Source: Anaeramoeba flamelloides (taxonomy: Eukaryota > Metamonada > Anaeramoebidae). Taken from it: a stretch of DNA of 64,000 nt. Positions 23,618-35,848 of the stretch are shown piece by piece. The position numbers and the translations under genes were made by a program. The notes under the pieces were generated by a model that saw only the letters and a program-made list of their open reading frames with translations, did not search any database and was not told the origin of the DNA. Each line of letters begins with the position of its first letter. Position 1 is the stretch's first letter. The DNA lies in the NCBI GenBank assembly GCA_027625915.1, contig JANTQA010000036.1, positions 2,165,501 through 2,229,500 of the forward strand. Reading direction: 5' to 3'.

Positions 23618-24804
23618 GCAGATGATTCCACTTTTAAATCACAAACTTTTAACATAATTTAAGGTAACAAAAAAATCTCAAATCAGGGCCCAAAATTCAA
23701 ATTCTAGTAAAATAATCTGTGAAAAAACAAAAGTACAAAAATATCAAATTACAGTTGAGTAAATAACCCGTTTTTTTTCTTTTAAACCCATTACTAAATT
23801 TTAACTCATGTAAAAAATATTGGCTGACTGTATAAATAAAAGAAACAAATAAATAAGATGGAAACAGTATATAAACAAGAAATAGGGTTCTTTACATAAA
23901 TTTTAAAAAAGAATTATGAAGATATTACAAGATTAAAATGTAATTTTTTGTCAAAAAAATGAGCAAAATTTCATTTTTTGGATTTTTATCTGAAAATCAT
24001 TTAATCTAAGAAAATCTAGTAAATATGATGAAATTTTTCAAACAAAAGTATTTAAAATTATTGAGTCATTTCGATTAATCATAGATATAACCTCTAGAGT
24101 CTATTTTTAACGAACAAAAAAAATATTTGTGTCTTCCTATCTTCATTTACCCAAGTTTGAAAAAAAATCACGAGTTAAATATTTGTAATGGTTTAAAGGT
24201 TGCAAATGTCTTATTTACACTACTGTAATTTGAGATTAATTTGTACTTTTGTTTTTTCACAGATTATTTTACTAGAATTTGAATTTTGTTCCTTACTGTT
24301 GAGAGAAAAATGTTGGTCACAGAAAAATGGTTGGATACCATTTTTAATTGGGGAACATTAGTAAAATTGAAAATCAAATCCTATTGATAACCAAATGAAT
24401 TTTATATAAATCCAGGTTTAAATGTGTTACAAGTACATTAATCTGTGGTTTGGATAGAAAATTCATTTGAATGGTTGATAACTAAAGTAGATCATGCTAT
24501 TTTAACAAAAAATCCAAGTTTTAGTAAAGTTTACTATTAATTCTGAAAATAGTAATTTTTAAACTTGCTTTAGATTATAAGAGATAAGGTTCTGAAAAAG
24601 TAGAATTACATTAATCGTTATTCTAATAAGTATTTTATTGTTATTTTCAATAGTTATTTCACAAACGATTGAAATTAAAAATCATTTTCAGTAATGTTCC
24701 CAATTAAAATTGCTGTCCAACTATTTTTCAATCAACAATTAATTTGTAATTTTTTTTGCCTTAAATTTTGTTGAAAGTGTGTGTCTTGAAAGTTGAACTG
24801 AAAG
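23618..24804. mobile_element. TA-flanked element, family C (AGTTCCACTTTTAAG ends), long copy carrying a nested insertion
   Basis: The left end contains GATTCCACTTTTAAATCACA and the right end the inverse AAGTTGAACTGAAAG, with TA following at 24805. Inner arms 23691-23765 and 24213-24287 are near-perfect inverses (TTCAAATTCTAGTAAAATAA, then TCTGTGAAAAAACAAAAGTA). Shorter family members are at 39971-40252 and 44291-44486. The right arm is interrupted by a second element at 24296-24739. No transposase frame is present, so the family is non-autonomous. Confidence 0.7.
24296..24739. mobile_element. Nested 444-bp MITE inserted in the family C element
   Basis: Its ends are CTGTTGAGAGAAAAATGTTG and the inverse of AACTATTTTTCAATCAACAA. 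Deeper arms match too (TTTTTAATTGGGGAACATTA against TAATGTTCCCAATTAAAATT). TA is present on both sides (24294-24295, 24740-24741). Removing it restores CCTTA-ATTTG, which reads CCTTAATTTG in the uninterrupted copy at 44291-44486. That gives direct empty-site evidence for insertion and a TA duplication. Confidence 0.8.
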
Positions 24805-25284
24805 TAAAAGATCTAGGGAAATGATAAAAAAAAGATGATATTTCATACATAGACGCATAGGGGTGATCTTCACCACCTCTTTATTCAAACAGTCATAATA
24901 TAAACTGTTTTCTTATTTACCACCGTTTTTTAAATTATGATTGAAAATTTTTTATTTCTTCTTCTCAAATATTAATCCAATTATTTGTATTAATCTTTAA
25001 AAATAACCAAGATCTTAACTTGAACATTTACTCATGACAATTTAGACATTTGTTTCATTTAACTCTCTTTATTTTTGAAACTTTGAGATAAAATTTATTA
25101 TTTTCAACTTGAAAACAATTATAATTTCAAGGCAATTTACTACTTAGAATTCAAAAATAATGTATTCTGATTTGTTGTTATCAAAATGTTTTGGATAAAT
25201 AGCAAAATACATGTAAAAAATCTAAACTATTTTCATTTTTTGATATTTTTCCTTTTTGTAGTTCAAAATTTTTGTTTTTATTAA

Positions 25285-28200
25285 ATGGCTTCTCAAGAGG
25301 TACACAAAATTGTTCTTGTTGGTGGAGGTGCAGGTATGTTTAACGCTTTTTATTCTTTTTATTATTTTAAATTTTCTTTTTTGTGGAAATAAAACTAAAC
25401 CCAATTTTTAAAATAAAAAAAAAACAACTTAACTTTGGTGTTTAATCGTTTTACAATCAAAACATATTCTTTTAAATTCTTTAAAAAGTTGGAAAAACAA
25501 CCTTAGCTTTTCAATTCATTCAAGGTAAATTTGTTGAAGATTACGATCCAACTATTGAAGAAAGATACAGAAAAGTAATTGTTGTGGATGAGAAAGCATG
25601 CATGTTGATGGTAATGGACACTGCTGGTCAAGAGGAATTTAGTACAATCAAAGATCGAGTATTTTCTTTCTTGCATTTTTTTTTTGTTTTATTTTTATTT
25701 ATTTTTTTTTTTTTATACCAGTGAATCTTTGGTTAACAAAATTAGTTTTTAAATCAACAAAATAATTTTTAATTTCAATTTTTCCGAAAACCCCATTAGT
25801 ATTTCCAAGAAGGTGAAGGTTTTTTAGTTGTCTTTAGTTTAATTGTGAAATCAACTTTAAATGAAGCCAAGAAGTTTCATCAACGTATCATTCGACACAA
25901 AGGAGAAGAAAATACAATTACTGTTACATGTGGAAATAAGTGTGGTAAGTAACAAACTGCTTAATTTTTTTTTCTTTTCTTTTCATTTTTACAGTTATTT
26001 TCTCTTTTTTTAATTTCCAAAAAAATTTTTTGCGAAAGAAGAAGGATCAACATTTTCTCCAAGACTGAAGATAAATAGAAAAAGTACTATTTAAAAAAGT
26101 TGAGTTGTTTGCTAGTGATCAAATGAGGCGAAACAAAAAAATATAAAAAAGATTGATTGACTGATTGCTTTTATTTGAAAAGAAGTAAAATTCCTATTTC
26201 TACCTGGTTGGGGAATAAGGGGGATAAATAATAAAAGTATAATTAAAAAAAAACTCTAAAAAAGATGAAACAAGGATTTAAACTTCAATATTGGCCTATA
26301 ATGATTTAAATTTGATCAATAAGAAAAATCTTAATAAAAAAGTACACACAAGAACTGGGATGTCACAATTAGTTTTATCATTAAGTTTCGCTCAAGTTGT
26401 AAAAAAAAATAAAAGAAAATCAATAAGAAAGAAAGAAACAATACTTAGACAAATAGAAATAAGATGACAAATTTAGGTTTTGGTCAAATGAAGAGTTAAT
26501 AACCTTGACTAATAATTAGAGGTTTTGATGATATATATGCTTAAGTCACGATAAAGTTACAAAAATCGCGATAATTTCTATCAAATCGCGATATTTTACA
26601 AAATTGCGATATTCAATATAATAGCTATAATCTGACAAATCTTGATATTCTATAAAATCGAGATAATTATTTAAATAATCGTGATAAATGTCAAAATATT
26701 ACGATTAAAAAGTAAACTTAATATAATAGTTGATAGGGTTTTTGGGCTAAATTCAACAATATTTTTACAAAGAAATTTTTTTTGATCAAAAAACAGTTTA
26801 TGTGAAAAAGTTATTCTTTACTAAAACAACAAAAAAGATACTTGATTCAATAAAGGATCAGATCAAAGATTAAGTACTTAATTTTTTAAAACAACCTATT
26901 AAAAATTTACTTCTTGATACCCTTTAATATTTATTTTTAATGTATATTTGAAAAAGTTATAAATTAGTTCAATAATATTTTGAAAATAAACTCTTTTTCA
27001 AATAAAAGGGCACAGAAAATTTCAAGAATTATTCATAATTGAATCAAATTAATTGTAGTATCATTCTAAAAGATAAGAAACTCTTTAAAACATAAAAAAA
27101 CACCCAACTGGATATTTAAAACCCATTAAAACAAAACAATAAAAATTAAAATTAAATATTTTAAGAATTGATGTTCCCTTTTATTTGAAATGAGAAATCT
27201 CGTTTTGTAAATTTTAGGAAAAAAATTATAAAATCGATAAAAACCACTAAACAAGGTGAATTAGGAAAAATTTCTTTACACATCAAACTTTTGTTCTTTA
27301 AAGTCTCATTTTCAAGATAAAGCCACAATTCATCTGGGTATTTTGTTGAATTTGTTTTTTTCTTTATTTTTATTTTTCTTTGTTCCATACATCAATACAA
27401 TAATTGTCTTTATTAATTCCTATATCTAGCTCATTCGAAATCAAACTTAAACCGTTTCCATTTTTATACTGGTAGATTATTCCCAAATTGGTTTCTTCTT
27501 ATCTTGTTTTTTCATTTTGCAACTGTTCAATATCCTAAAAATAAAAAAACAAAAAATGAAAAAATGAATAATTAAAATGAAAATTAATAATAAGTAATTA
27601 TCATATTAACAATCAAATTCAATATTATTGATGATTTGAGAGGTGTACCCATTTATTTGAAAAAGAGTTTACTTGAATTTTAACTTTTTTAAAAATTTCA
27701 AGCCCTTGAAACTTTATATATCTTTTTTTTAAGAGATTTTTTGATCCATTAATTTAAAAAGCAAGTACTCAAATAACAATACCACTTCAATATAGTCTCT
27801 GATTTATTGTTTTGTTTGGTTTTAAAAAGTCGAGAGAGAAAAAAATACAAAGTCAATAAGTGTTTTATTTATTTTTCCCATATACAACTTTTTATTTTAG
27901 TTAACCCAATTAAATTTTAATTTATTGATTTTACATTGCTTATTTTAGTGATTCTTTGATTTCCAATTTTCGAAAAGTTGTTTTTTTTGGTTTTTTTATA
28001 ATTTTTACCGAAAAAACTATTTTTCGATTTTTGAAAGCGTCAAATCCGAGTTTTTTTCAAATAAAAGAATTGTTTTCTTCATCTCTTATCAAAAATCGAT
28101 TCTGGAAATTGATTCATTTTTCATTTGATCACTAATTCTTATCAATCCTTTAATTAAAGTTATTTAATTCTTTTTTCTTTGAAACATATAAAAACTTAAA

Positions 28201-29951
28201 AATGAAAAATTCATTTTTACAGAAAAAAAAAGACAAAGCTCAAATATCATTTTTTTAAACAAAATAAAATCAACACATTTAAAAAAAATCAAAAACACTC
28301 AAAAAAATTAGGAGTGCAGCTTGATTTCTGTGAATTTTTTTCTGAACAATCATAAATTTTTGCTAATAACATTGCCAAACCTTCATTATTTTCTTAATTG
28401 AATCTAATCGGAAATCTTTCGCAAACTAAATTTTGTTTATGTCCAAGGAGGTCCAAAAAAAATTCCAAATATCAATTATTTTTGATAAATGACCTTTAAA
28501 AAAATAAATAAAAAGTAGAATAATACACGTAGGGAATAGTTGATATACATTTAAAATATATCTAATCAATCAATAAATTTTCTTAAAGATTGAAACATTA
28601 AAATTCTTAGGTTCCCCTATTGATCCATTTCAAAAAAAACAATGTTCATTTTGATCTTCTAATTGAAGATCAAATAAAATCCCAATAGAAATCAATATGA
28701 TTTTTGTACAATCATTCTCACTATTTCAATAACATTAGAATAACAGTTTTGTAGTTGAGTGAATATCGATCTTTAAAAAAAATAAAAAAAATAGTAAAAA
28801 AGAGAGAAAATGTAAAAAAAATGTTAAAAAAAGATTTCAATTTTGAAATTTTCCAAATTTTTCTTCCAATATCCATTCAAACCTTTTAAATACATGTAAT
28901 TCATTCATTATAACTGATGGGCTTTTACTCGAAAATAGTTTAGTTTGTTGAAAAAAAAAGTGTTCAAAATTTGAAATCAAGATAACCTACAAATTGTGAG
29001 ATTTGCACAAAGTTTTGTGGTTCAAAAAATTTTCTTTTTTCATTAATGATTATTTATATATATATATTGATATTTTAATTATTTTTCTTCTTCTCTTTTT
29101 TTATTTTGATAAAATTTTCTTTAATTACTCCTTTCTCTCAATAATAATGATTATTTTTTTCAGTTTCTAACAAATCCATTAAGCATATTAACTATTTGGA
29201 AAAAAAAAAATTATTTTTAATAATTAATTATCAACTACTTGTGATAATTATACACTAATATCAAAATTCAAATATTATTTAGCTTTTTTTTTTTTATTTA
29301 AAGTGTATCACAGCAAAAAAATGTGTACCTTCAATAAACCCGGAGATATAAATTATCAAATTCACATATTAAATAATCCCCTTTTCAAATCTTATTAATC
29401 AATAAATTTTGATTAAATATGAAAATATTTAAACAATTACAAACGAATATTCAAATAATTTTTTCTTAATTATTTTATTATCTTTTTAATTTATAATATA
29501 TTTTTAGATCTTGAAGAGGATCGTGTTGTTGATCAAGAAGAAGGTGAAAGCATTGCTGAGGAATTTAATAGCACATATTATGAAACGTAATACTAATACT
29601 AATACGGCCTATTTTTTAAAAACAATTTATTTTATTTTTGCTTTGTTGTTTTTTTTTCAAAAATAATAAAACAAAAATAATTTTATTGTTTATTTTTGAA
29701 TATTATAATAATTTATTTAATTTTTAATCTCAATATTGTCTCTTTTAATTATTTATTATTATTTTTTTTTAATTATAATACATCTTTTAATCAATAGTTC
29801 TGCACGTACAAGACATAATGTAAACGAGGCTTTTCATGAATTAGTAAGAAAAGTTAGACAATTTAAACAAAAAAATTTACCAGAAGAAAAAGAACCAGAT
29901 GAAGAAAAAAAAACTAAAAAAAAAAAAAAATGGTTTTGTACTATTCTTTAA
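25285..29951 (+). CDS. Ras small GTPase (five exons, CAAX box CTIL)
   Basis: Exons 25285-25333, 25489-25658, 25800-25944, 29508-29586 and 29798-29951 join in phase to 198 residues. All Ras motifs are present: P-loop GGGAVGKT, switch I YDPTIEERYRK, switch II DTAGQEEF, G4 GNKCDL, G5 ETSAR, then a Lys-rich hypervariable tail and CTIL. The final Leu predicts geranylgeranylation, and the poly-Lys stretch predicts plasma-membrane binding. The P-loop has Ala where mammalian Ras has Gly13, as Rho proteins do; the Gly12 and Gln61 equivalents are normal. The effector loop is close to H-Ras, so this is true Ras rather than Rab or Rho. Introns are 155, 141, 3,563 and 211 nt; the giant third intron splits the G4 motif inside the Asp codon of NKCD. 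Which Ras paralogue it is cannot be told. Confidence 0.93.
26543..26708. repeat. Degenerate tandem array with TCGCGA cores
   Basis: About eight units of 18-22 bp follow the pattern AAATCGCGATAnTTTnACA. The most conserved three read AAATCGCGAT or AATTGCGAT, and flanking units decay to CACGATA, CTTGATA, TCGAGATA, TCGTGATA and TTACGATT. Each intact unit contains the 8-bp palindrome ATCGCGAT. The array lies in Ras intron 3. Confidence 0.7.
27161..27388 (-). other. Unassigned 75-codon open frame in Ras intron
   Basis: An ATG-started antisense frame reads MEQRKIKIKKKTNSTKYPDE then LWLYLENETLKNKSLMCKEI and ends in a hydrophobic stretch. The composition is more protein-like than most AT-rich chance frames, but no domain is recognised and no splice context was found. 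Gene fragment or coincidence. Confidence 0.15.
28429..28940. mobile_element. Pogo-derived MITE, 512 bp (internally deleted copy of the 18308-20478 element)
   Basis: It shares both ends with the full pogo element. The left 330 bp (block AATATCAATTATTTTTGATA, TGACCTTTnAA, CAATCAATAAATTTTCTTAA) corresponds to 18308-18640, and the right 140 bp to 20340-20478. It lacks the transposase. Flanked by TA (28427-28428, 28941-28942). It sits in Ras intron 3. Confidence 0.8.
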
Positions 29952-32109
29952 ATTAGAAAAAACATTTTTTTTTTTTTTTTAACTATTTTCCTGTCTTTTT
30001 TGATTTGTTTTCCACAAACTAATTTGGAGAATTTATTCCACCTTTTTAAGAATTTTAAATGAATGATGTTTTTTATTTTTATTACTTTTTACTTTTTCCA
30101 AATTTCTTTTTTTTAAGTTGTTGGGTTCCCTCTTTTTTGTTTTTTTTTTAAGGTGTTTTTAATTATTGTAAATGAGTGAATTTTAAATAAGCAAGTATTG
30201 AAGAAGGTAAAAGCAATAAAAAATCATTTTAAGAATTGATAGACTTGCTCACAATTAGATATTAAACAAACTTAACTTGGTCTTATTAAATCTTAAACTA
30301 AAATGAATCTAACTGAACCAAACCAAACTGAATTGTACCAAACTGGGCTGAACATACCAAATAGAAGTGAACCAAATTGAACCTTTCCAAACAATATGTC
30401 CCGTTGGTACTTGGATTTGTATTGTTAATACTGTCAAGTTGGTATCTCATACTGGGATTTTTGAGTGAAACAATATTTGGAAAACTTCCAAAAAAAAAAG
30501 AAAAAAAAAAAGAAACTCAATTTTGTAAAACCAAATCTTATTCTTACAAAATCAGCACTTTACAGACGTAATCTATCTATAAAGTTCTAAATTAAAACTT
30601 AATATTGTAATATATTTAATTTATCATGTGTTGGTGAATATTTAGAACTTCTTATTAAAAAAGTTAAATCGATGATTTTATGCAGTAATTTACATTTTAG
30701 ATATTTAGGTTTTAAAATACCTTGAGTGTATTTAATGTTTCTTCCTCAATAAAAATAAATAATATTTTTTTATTTATTTTTGATGATGTTATACTAAGGA
30801 ATAATTCCATTTTATGAATAGAATATTAACATTTTTGTAAAATTAGAAATGTTTTGCCGAATTAAAATGGCTCAAAAAAAGGATAATTTTTGGGGGGTTT
30901 TCTAGAGTGTAGATATTTGTAGATTCAAGAAATTTGGAGATATTTTTTTTTTCACTATCGACTTCAAAATGGCAAATTTTGTTTGAGTAAAGTGATACAC
31001 TTCATTTATTATGACTTATTGTTATTCGGGGTTTAAAAAAGGATGATCTTTGTGAAGCAAATATATATTATTTTCAATTTTGCATCAATTTTCCCAAAAA
31101 ATAAATGGTCTTTATGTGAATCGAGGCTTCACAATCTTATTTAAATTAATTACATTATTCCCGAAAAAAATGACATTGTTGAGAATCTAGAAATGTCGAT
31201 AAAAATTACCTCCTAAAGAATTGTTTCTTCAAAGGTAATTGATTTAATATAATCATAGTTAATATTTTGATTCTTTTTCTAAAATAACCTCCAATAATTC
31301 TTTTTTTTGATTCCCTGAATTCGTATAATAATTTTTTCTTCCAATGTTAAGTCTCAACTTATTTCTTGTTTACATTCTGTCTTTCATCCAATCATATGCA
31401 TTCTCAAAATTTAATAATTATTAATTATTTTTTTTTCATGAAGAATTTCAATATTTCTTAAAAAAATAAATATTTCAGGTTGTTTTCTTGAGATTTTAGT
31501 TTTTTATCTTCTTTTCATGTATCCTGATGTTTTTAAGTTTATTCCTGATTTCAAAATTATTTTACTTTGAAATAGAATCAAAAGAATTTTTTTTTTTTTA
31601 ATTGAGTTTTGGTACTAAATAAAAATTCTTTTTTTGGAACCAGAGGTAATCAATATACAATAATTTTTAATTTTTTTGAAAAAATATTCTTAAAAGGGAC
31701 TTTAACAAGTTTAAAATTTTTGATAAAAATTGGTTCCTTTTGAATTCTTTTAGATATTATGATTCTAAATTTTAATTTTTTATATTCTAAAAATTACAAA
31801 AATTGAATTATTTTGGAAAATCTAAATAGAATGTATTTACAAATCTTTTGACACAAACTTAAAATCTAATATTGTAGAATTTTTATATTGTTTATTTATT
31901 TATTTCTGGACAGTAGTATTTATAAAAAAATATATATAATTAAAAATATCAGAAGAAAACTAATCAAAATGTCGTGATAAAAAATAATTCTATTATTTGT
32001 GTTACCAAATTAAATACATATCAAGTATCCTTATGTTTTCTAGGATTTGAAAGAATTAGGTAAAAATCATTTATTTTACACTATTCTTTAAAATTATCGA
32101 AAATCACTT
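29952..32109. other. Gene-free interval downstream of Ras
   Basis: Ras 3' flank followed by AT-rich DNA. A run of short degenerate direct repeats of ACCAAACTGAA type occurs at about 30305-30380. No coding frame is supported: 30377-30571 is a chance frame ending in poly-Lys. Confidence 0.4.
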
Positions 32110-32452
32110 TTAGGTTTTCTTAAGTTTTTCTGTTTATTTGGAAAATCAATAGATTTTTATAGGTTTTTTTGAGTTTTCTATTGATTTTGAAAATCAATAG
32201 ATTTTCGTTAGGTTTTTTTTACTTTTTATAATAAACCGAAAATTTTTTAAATTTTTCTGTATATTTCAAAAAGTAAAAAAAGCCTAGAACACTTCACAAA
32301 TAAAATAGAAAACCTCAAAAAAAACCTAGAAAAACTAACAAATAAGTTAGAAAACTACAAGAACGCCTAGAACACTTAACAAATAATACCAAAAAAACCA
32401 AAAAAAAAAAAAACCTAGGTACTCTAAGGCACTCTATCACACTTGATCTTGC
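32110..32452. repeat. Repeat family E, copy 1 (AACCTA/TAGGTT internally repetitive)
   Basis: Alternating modules GTTTTTCTGTTTATTTGGAA, AATCAATAGATTTTnGTTAG and their inverses (AAACCTAGAAAAACTAACAA) are repeated several times in both directions. It ends in a TACTCTAAGGCACTCTATCA motif. The same modules and an AGTGCC(G/T)TAGAGT motif recur at 58025-58900. Confidence 0.6.
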
Positions 32453-34491
32453 TTGGTTGTATTTCTCCATAATTCACATGTTGGGTAAAAACCTGATAGA
32501 AAGATTATCATTAAGAATGAAAAATTCCACAATCTGTGATTATTAATTGGTGTTTCACAGTAGTGTGTTTTTTTTTTTAGTTTGATAGAGTGTATATTAA
32601 AATCTTTGATTATGCTTGATTCTTTTGAACAAATAAAAATCTAAACACTGCCTCTCAGATTGGCTCAATAGGTACATGAATGTAAATACCATTTCAAAAA
32701 TTATGACTCACATGAAATATTAAATTGATATATAGATATATATATATAGATCACAGGTATGACGATTTTTTTGATGTCATGAAACGCTTTGGTGCACACG
32801 TGAGCGACGCGTAAAATTCGTTTCTCGGATATATATATATATATGTATGTATATATGATTTTTTTTTTTTTTGAAGGAAAAATAAAAACTCAAAAATAAT
32901 TCTTTATTGAAACCAAAAAAATCAATAAAAGTAATAATGAAATAATGAAAATAATTGAAAGAATAATTCATTGTATTTATTTATTTTGATTGTTACCAAA
33001 AAAGAAATTACCAAAAAAAAATCATGAAATATAATTTGATTTCATGAGATATTATTTAGATATAAAATTTATGATCGATCACAAAAAAAAAAAATATAAA
33101 CAAAAAAAAAACACAACAATTAAATACTAATAATTTAAATCCAATATATTAGACACTACAATTTTAAAATCTACATGTAAGATGAGTATTGTTATTTAAT
33201 TTTTTTGATTTAATAATTTCAATTTTAATATTAAAGTAAATTAAAATAATAATAGAATATGTAAAGTTAAAAAAATAATTATTGATATAATTCTCAAAAA
33301 GTAATTTAAAAGGGGGTGAAAGGGCTTGTTACTTATGTTAACACGTACTTTGAATTTGTTTCCTCTAGTTGAACTCAGTAATAGAAATTTAAAAAAGTAG
33401 AAAGTAGTACTTTTGGAAAAAAAAACAAAAGTATAGTCGGAAAACAATTTTATAAAAAAATGAATAATAAAAAATGAAATTATTGTTTATTATAACATGA
33501 TAAAGGGAAGGTAAGGAAATAACTGTTAAGTAATGTGAAATGTGACAATGGGTATGTAAAAAAATTAGGGGTAAAATCGGTTTTATTCTATCAAAAAAAA
33601 AAAAAAAGTAACAATATGATTTTCTTACTAATAAGTTGAAATATAACCTATCTGATGAAAAAAAACTTTGATCACATTTTCCAAATTCGAAATTGTGAAA
33701 AAAAATTTTTTAAGTTAATAATTTTTAACATTTTTTTTGTGATCAATAAAAAATTATATAGGGAGATGTAATCAAAACATAAAATAATTATGTGAGCTGA
33801 TCTAATTTGGAATAGGTTTAAAGTTAAATTTTTACCACTTTTCTTCCCCAACTAGGAATTTTTTTCAAAAAATAATTTGATTTCTAAGTGCTTAAAAAGT
33901 TGATAATTTTCAAGAGTTTTAAACTGAAAACCTACTTTGTATTGTTTAAGAGTTTTCAAAAGAATAAATCAAATATTTTCATTATTTTAAATATAATACC
34001 CCCTACTTAAATGGGAAATTGTGGATTCCCATTATTTTCAAGGCTTTTAAGGAAATTGTATCTTAATTATATATATATATATATCTGTTTTGTTGTATTT
34101 TATGTTGTTTTTAAGTTTTTTCGTTTGCATTTTTTCACATCCCAGAAACGAAAAGTATGATTTCAAAATAATTCGAGGACTTTTTCAAAAAAAAAAAAAC
34201 GAAACAACGAATAAAACGAAATATATATATATATAAGTGAAAAAACGCGTTTTTATACATCTTTCACTTTTTTAAAACGAAAACTCGTATTACCTGTGAT
34301 AGATAGATAGATAGATATAGATATAAATATTAATATAAACTCTTTTTCAGTCAAAGGGTGCCAGTTTTATTGAACAAATAGAACACATTCTATGAGTTTA
34401 ATTCATTATTCTTCTCAAATTAAAATTTTCTATTTTTAGATTAATATCAATTTTTAGATCATTTTTTAAAATATTTTTGTATTTTCTATTT

Positions 34492-34537
<46 letters not shown>

Positions 34538-34889
34538 TTAAATTTGAAAAAAAAAATGTTTGAAACTCCAAATTAACATTAAGAAAAGTGAATTTCTGTA
34601 TGCTCTTTTTAAATTCATACATTTACAAGTAAAAAATCTTATTTTCAAAAATTTTAATTTCCAAAAGAAATTTAGAATTTTGCACGAGTTGTTCCAATGA
34701 AAAATCCCAAAAAATTTTTTAATATTTTTTTTTTTTTTTTTGAAATTTATTGTTTGTTCAGGCTTTTATTTTATGATTATCGACTCTAATATGAAGTGTA
34801 TTATTTCCCCTATTTCTAAACAATCTAAGTTTAGTTTATTCTTAAAAATTAAGTTGCTTTTTCATTTTTGGCTGGTCCCCTTTGAGTGA
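32453..34889. other. Gene-free interval rich in microsatellites
   Basis: AT dinucleotide runs occur at 32716-32750, 32829-32857, 34068-34084 and 34222-34236, a GATA run at 34300-34322 and a poly-T of about 38 at 34494-34532. Two GC-containing patches with ACGCGT or AACGCGTTT lie beside AT runs (32780-32826 and 34239-34292), each bounded by an ATCACAGGTA motif in opposite orientation. No gene. Confidence 0.5.
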
Positions 34890-35445
34890 AATAGGGTTTA
34901 TATATATCATTTAATATTCAAGAACAATAAATAATTAAATCTGATTTGTAATTCACTTTTAAGTCATTCTAAAGAGATAAAAACCTGATATTTTAAATTT
35001 TAAAAAAACAATAAAATGAAAAACTTAAAAAAAGAGTCACAATTTTTGTAATGAGCATTACGAATTTTTTATTACTTAACTTTCACTGAAAAAAAGTATA
35101 CAACAAGATTTTTTACTAATAATTAATTTTATTTTATAAGACATTACCAAGTTGAAATTTTCTTTGTGATTATTTGTCTTTTCAAAAGATCTTTTTTTTT
35201 TTGGACTTGATCTTGTGATGAAAGCAGAGGTATTCAAAAAACAAAAAAAAATAAAATAAGGATCAAAAAAAAAAAAGAAAAAAAAAAAAAAAAGTAAAAA
35301 TTAGAAAAAATGATTCTGGTGCAAAAAATTTGTATATATTTTTGATAAGAATATAGGATTAACCCTCAAAACAACTTCAATTAACATTATAATGTGAGTC
35401 AAAATGTTTGAAAAATAGTTTTATATATATTAAAAATTTTATCTT
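34890..35445 (+). repeat. Dispersed repeat family B, copy 1 (uninterrupted)
   Basis: It is collinear with 45525-45836 plus 46661-46890. Shared blocks include TAAAAACCTGATATTTTAAA, ACTTTCACTnAAAAAAAGT, GATTATTTGTCTTTTC and, on the far side, AGAAAAAATGATTCTG then CAATTAACATTATAA. It contains an A-rich tract around 35250-35300. No coding frame, and no terminal inverted repeats recognised. Confidence 0.65.
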
Positions 35446-35848
35446 GTTTTGAAACCAAAAATGAATAATAATAATTATGAAAAACTATTCAATGTTATTG
35501 GATTAACTGTTTTTCCAATTTCAAATTTCACTGTCCCAAATTAAAAAAGCTGTCATACAGTAAAACGCGTTTATTTTAAACTTTAAAAGATACAAAAGTT
35601 TTTGGATACTTGATTTTGTTCTAGTTTTGTATCTATTGAAAGTATTTTTTTTTTAAAATAAATTACCTAAATTGACCTGTAATAAAAAAAAAAAAAAAAA
35701 AAAAAATACAAAAGGGAAGATATATAAGTATATATAATATATTCTTTATTTATTGATTTAATTTTTTAAAAATAATAAACAAATGGATTTTCAATAAAAA
35801 AAAATCAAATTATTTTATATAATAATATTCAAGTATTAATTTCGTCAT
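35446..35848. other. 3' flank of the RGS-DUF547 gene
   Basis: AT-rich downstream DNA with a poly-A run (35684-35706). No coding frame. Confidence 0.4.

Larger units (their letters stand above)
25945..29507 (+). other. 3,563-nt intron 3 of the Ras gene
   Basis: It has a GTAAGT donor at 25945 and a TTTTTAG acceptor ending at 29507. It contains a palindrome-unit tandem array (26543-26708), a pogo-derived MITE (28429-28940) and a minus-strand frame at 27161-27388 of unknown nature. The rest is AT-rich with no coding signal. Confidence 0.85.

Noticed and set aside
26543-26708. CRISPR-like regular repeat
   Set aside because: Units are contiguous degenerate tandems without unique spacers, inside a eukaryotic intron.
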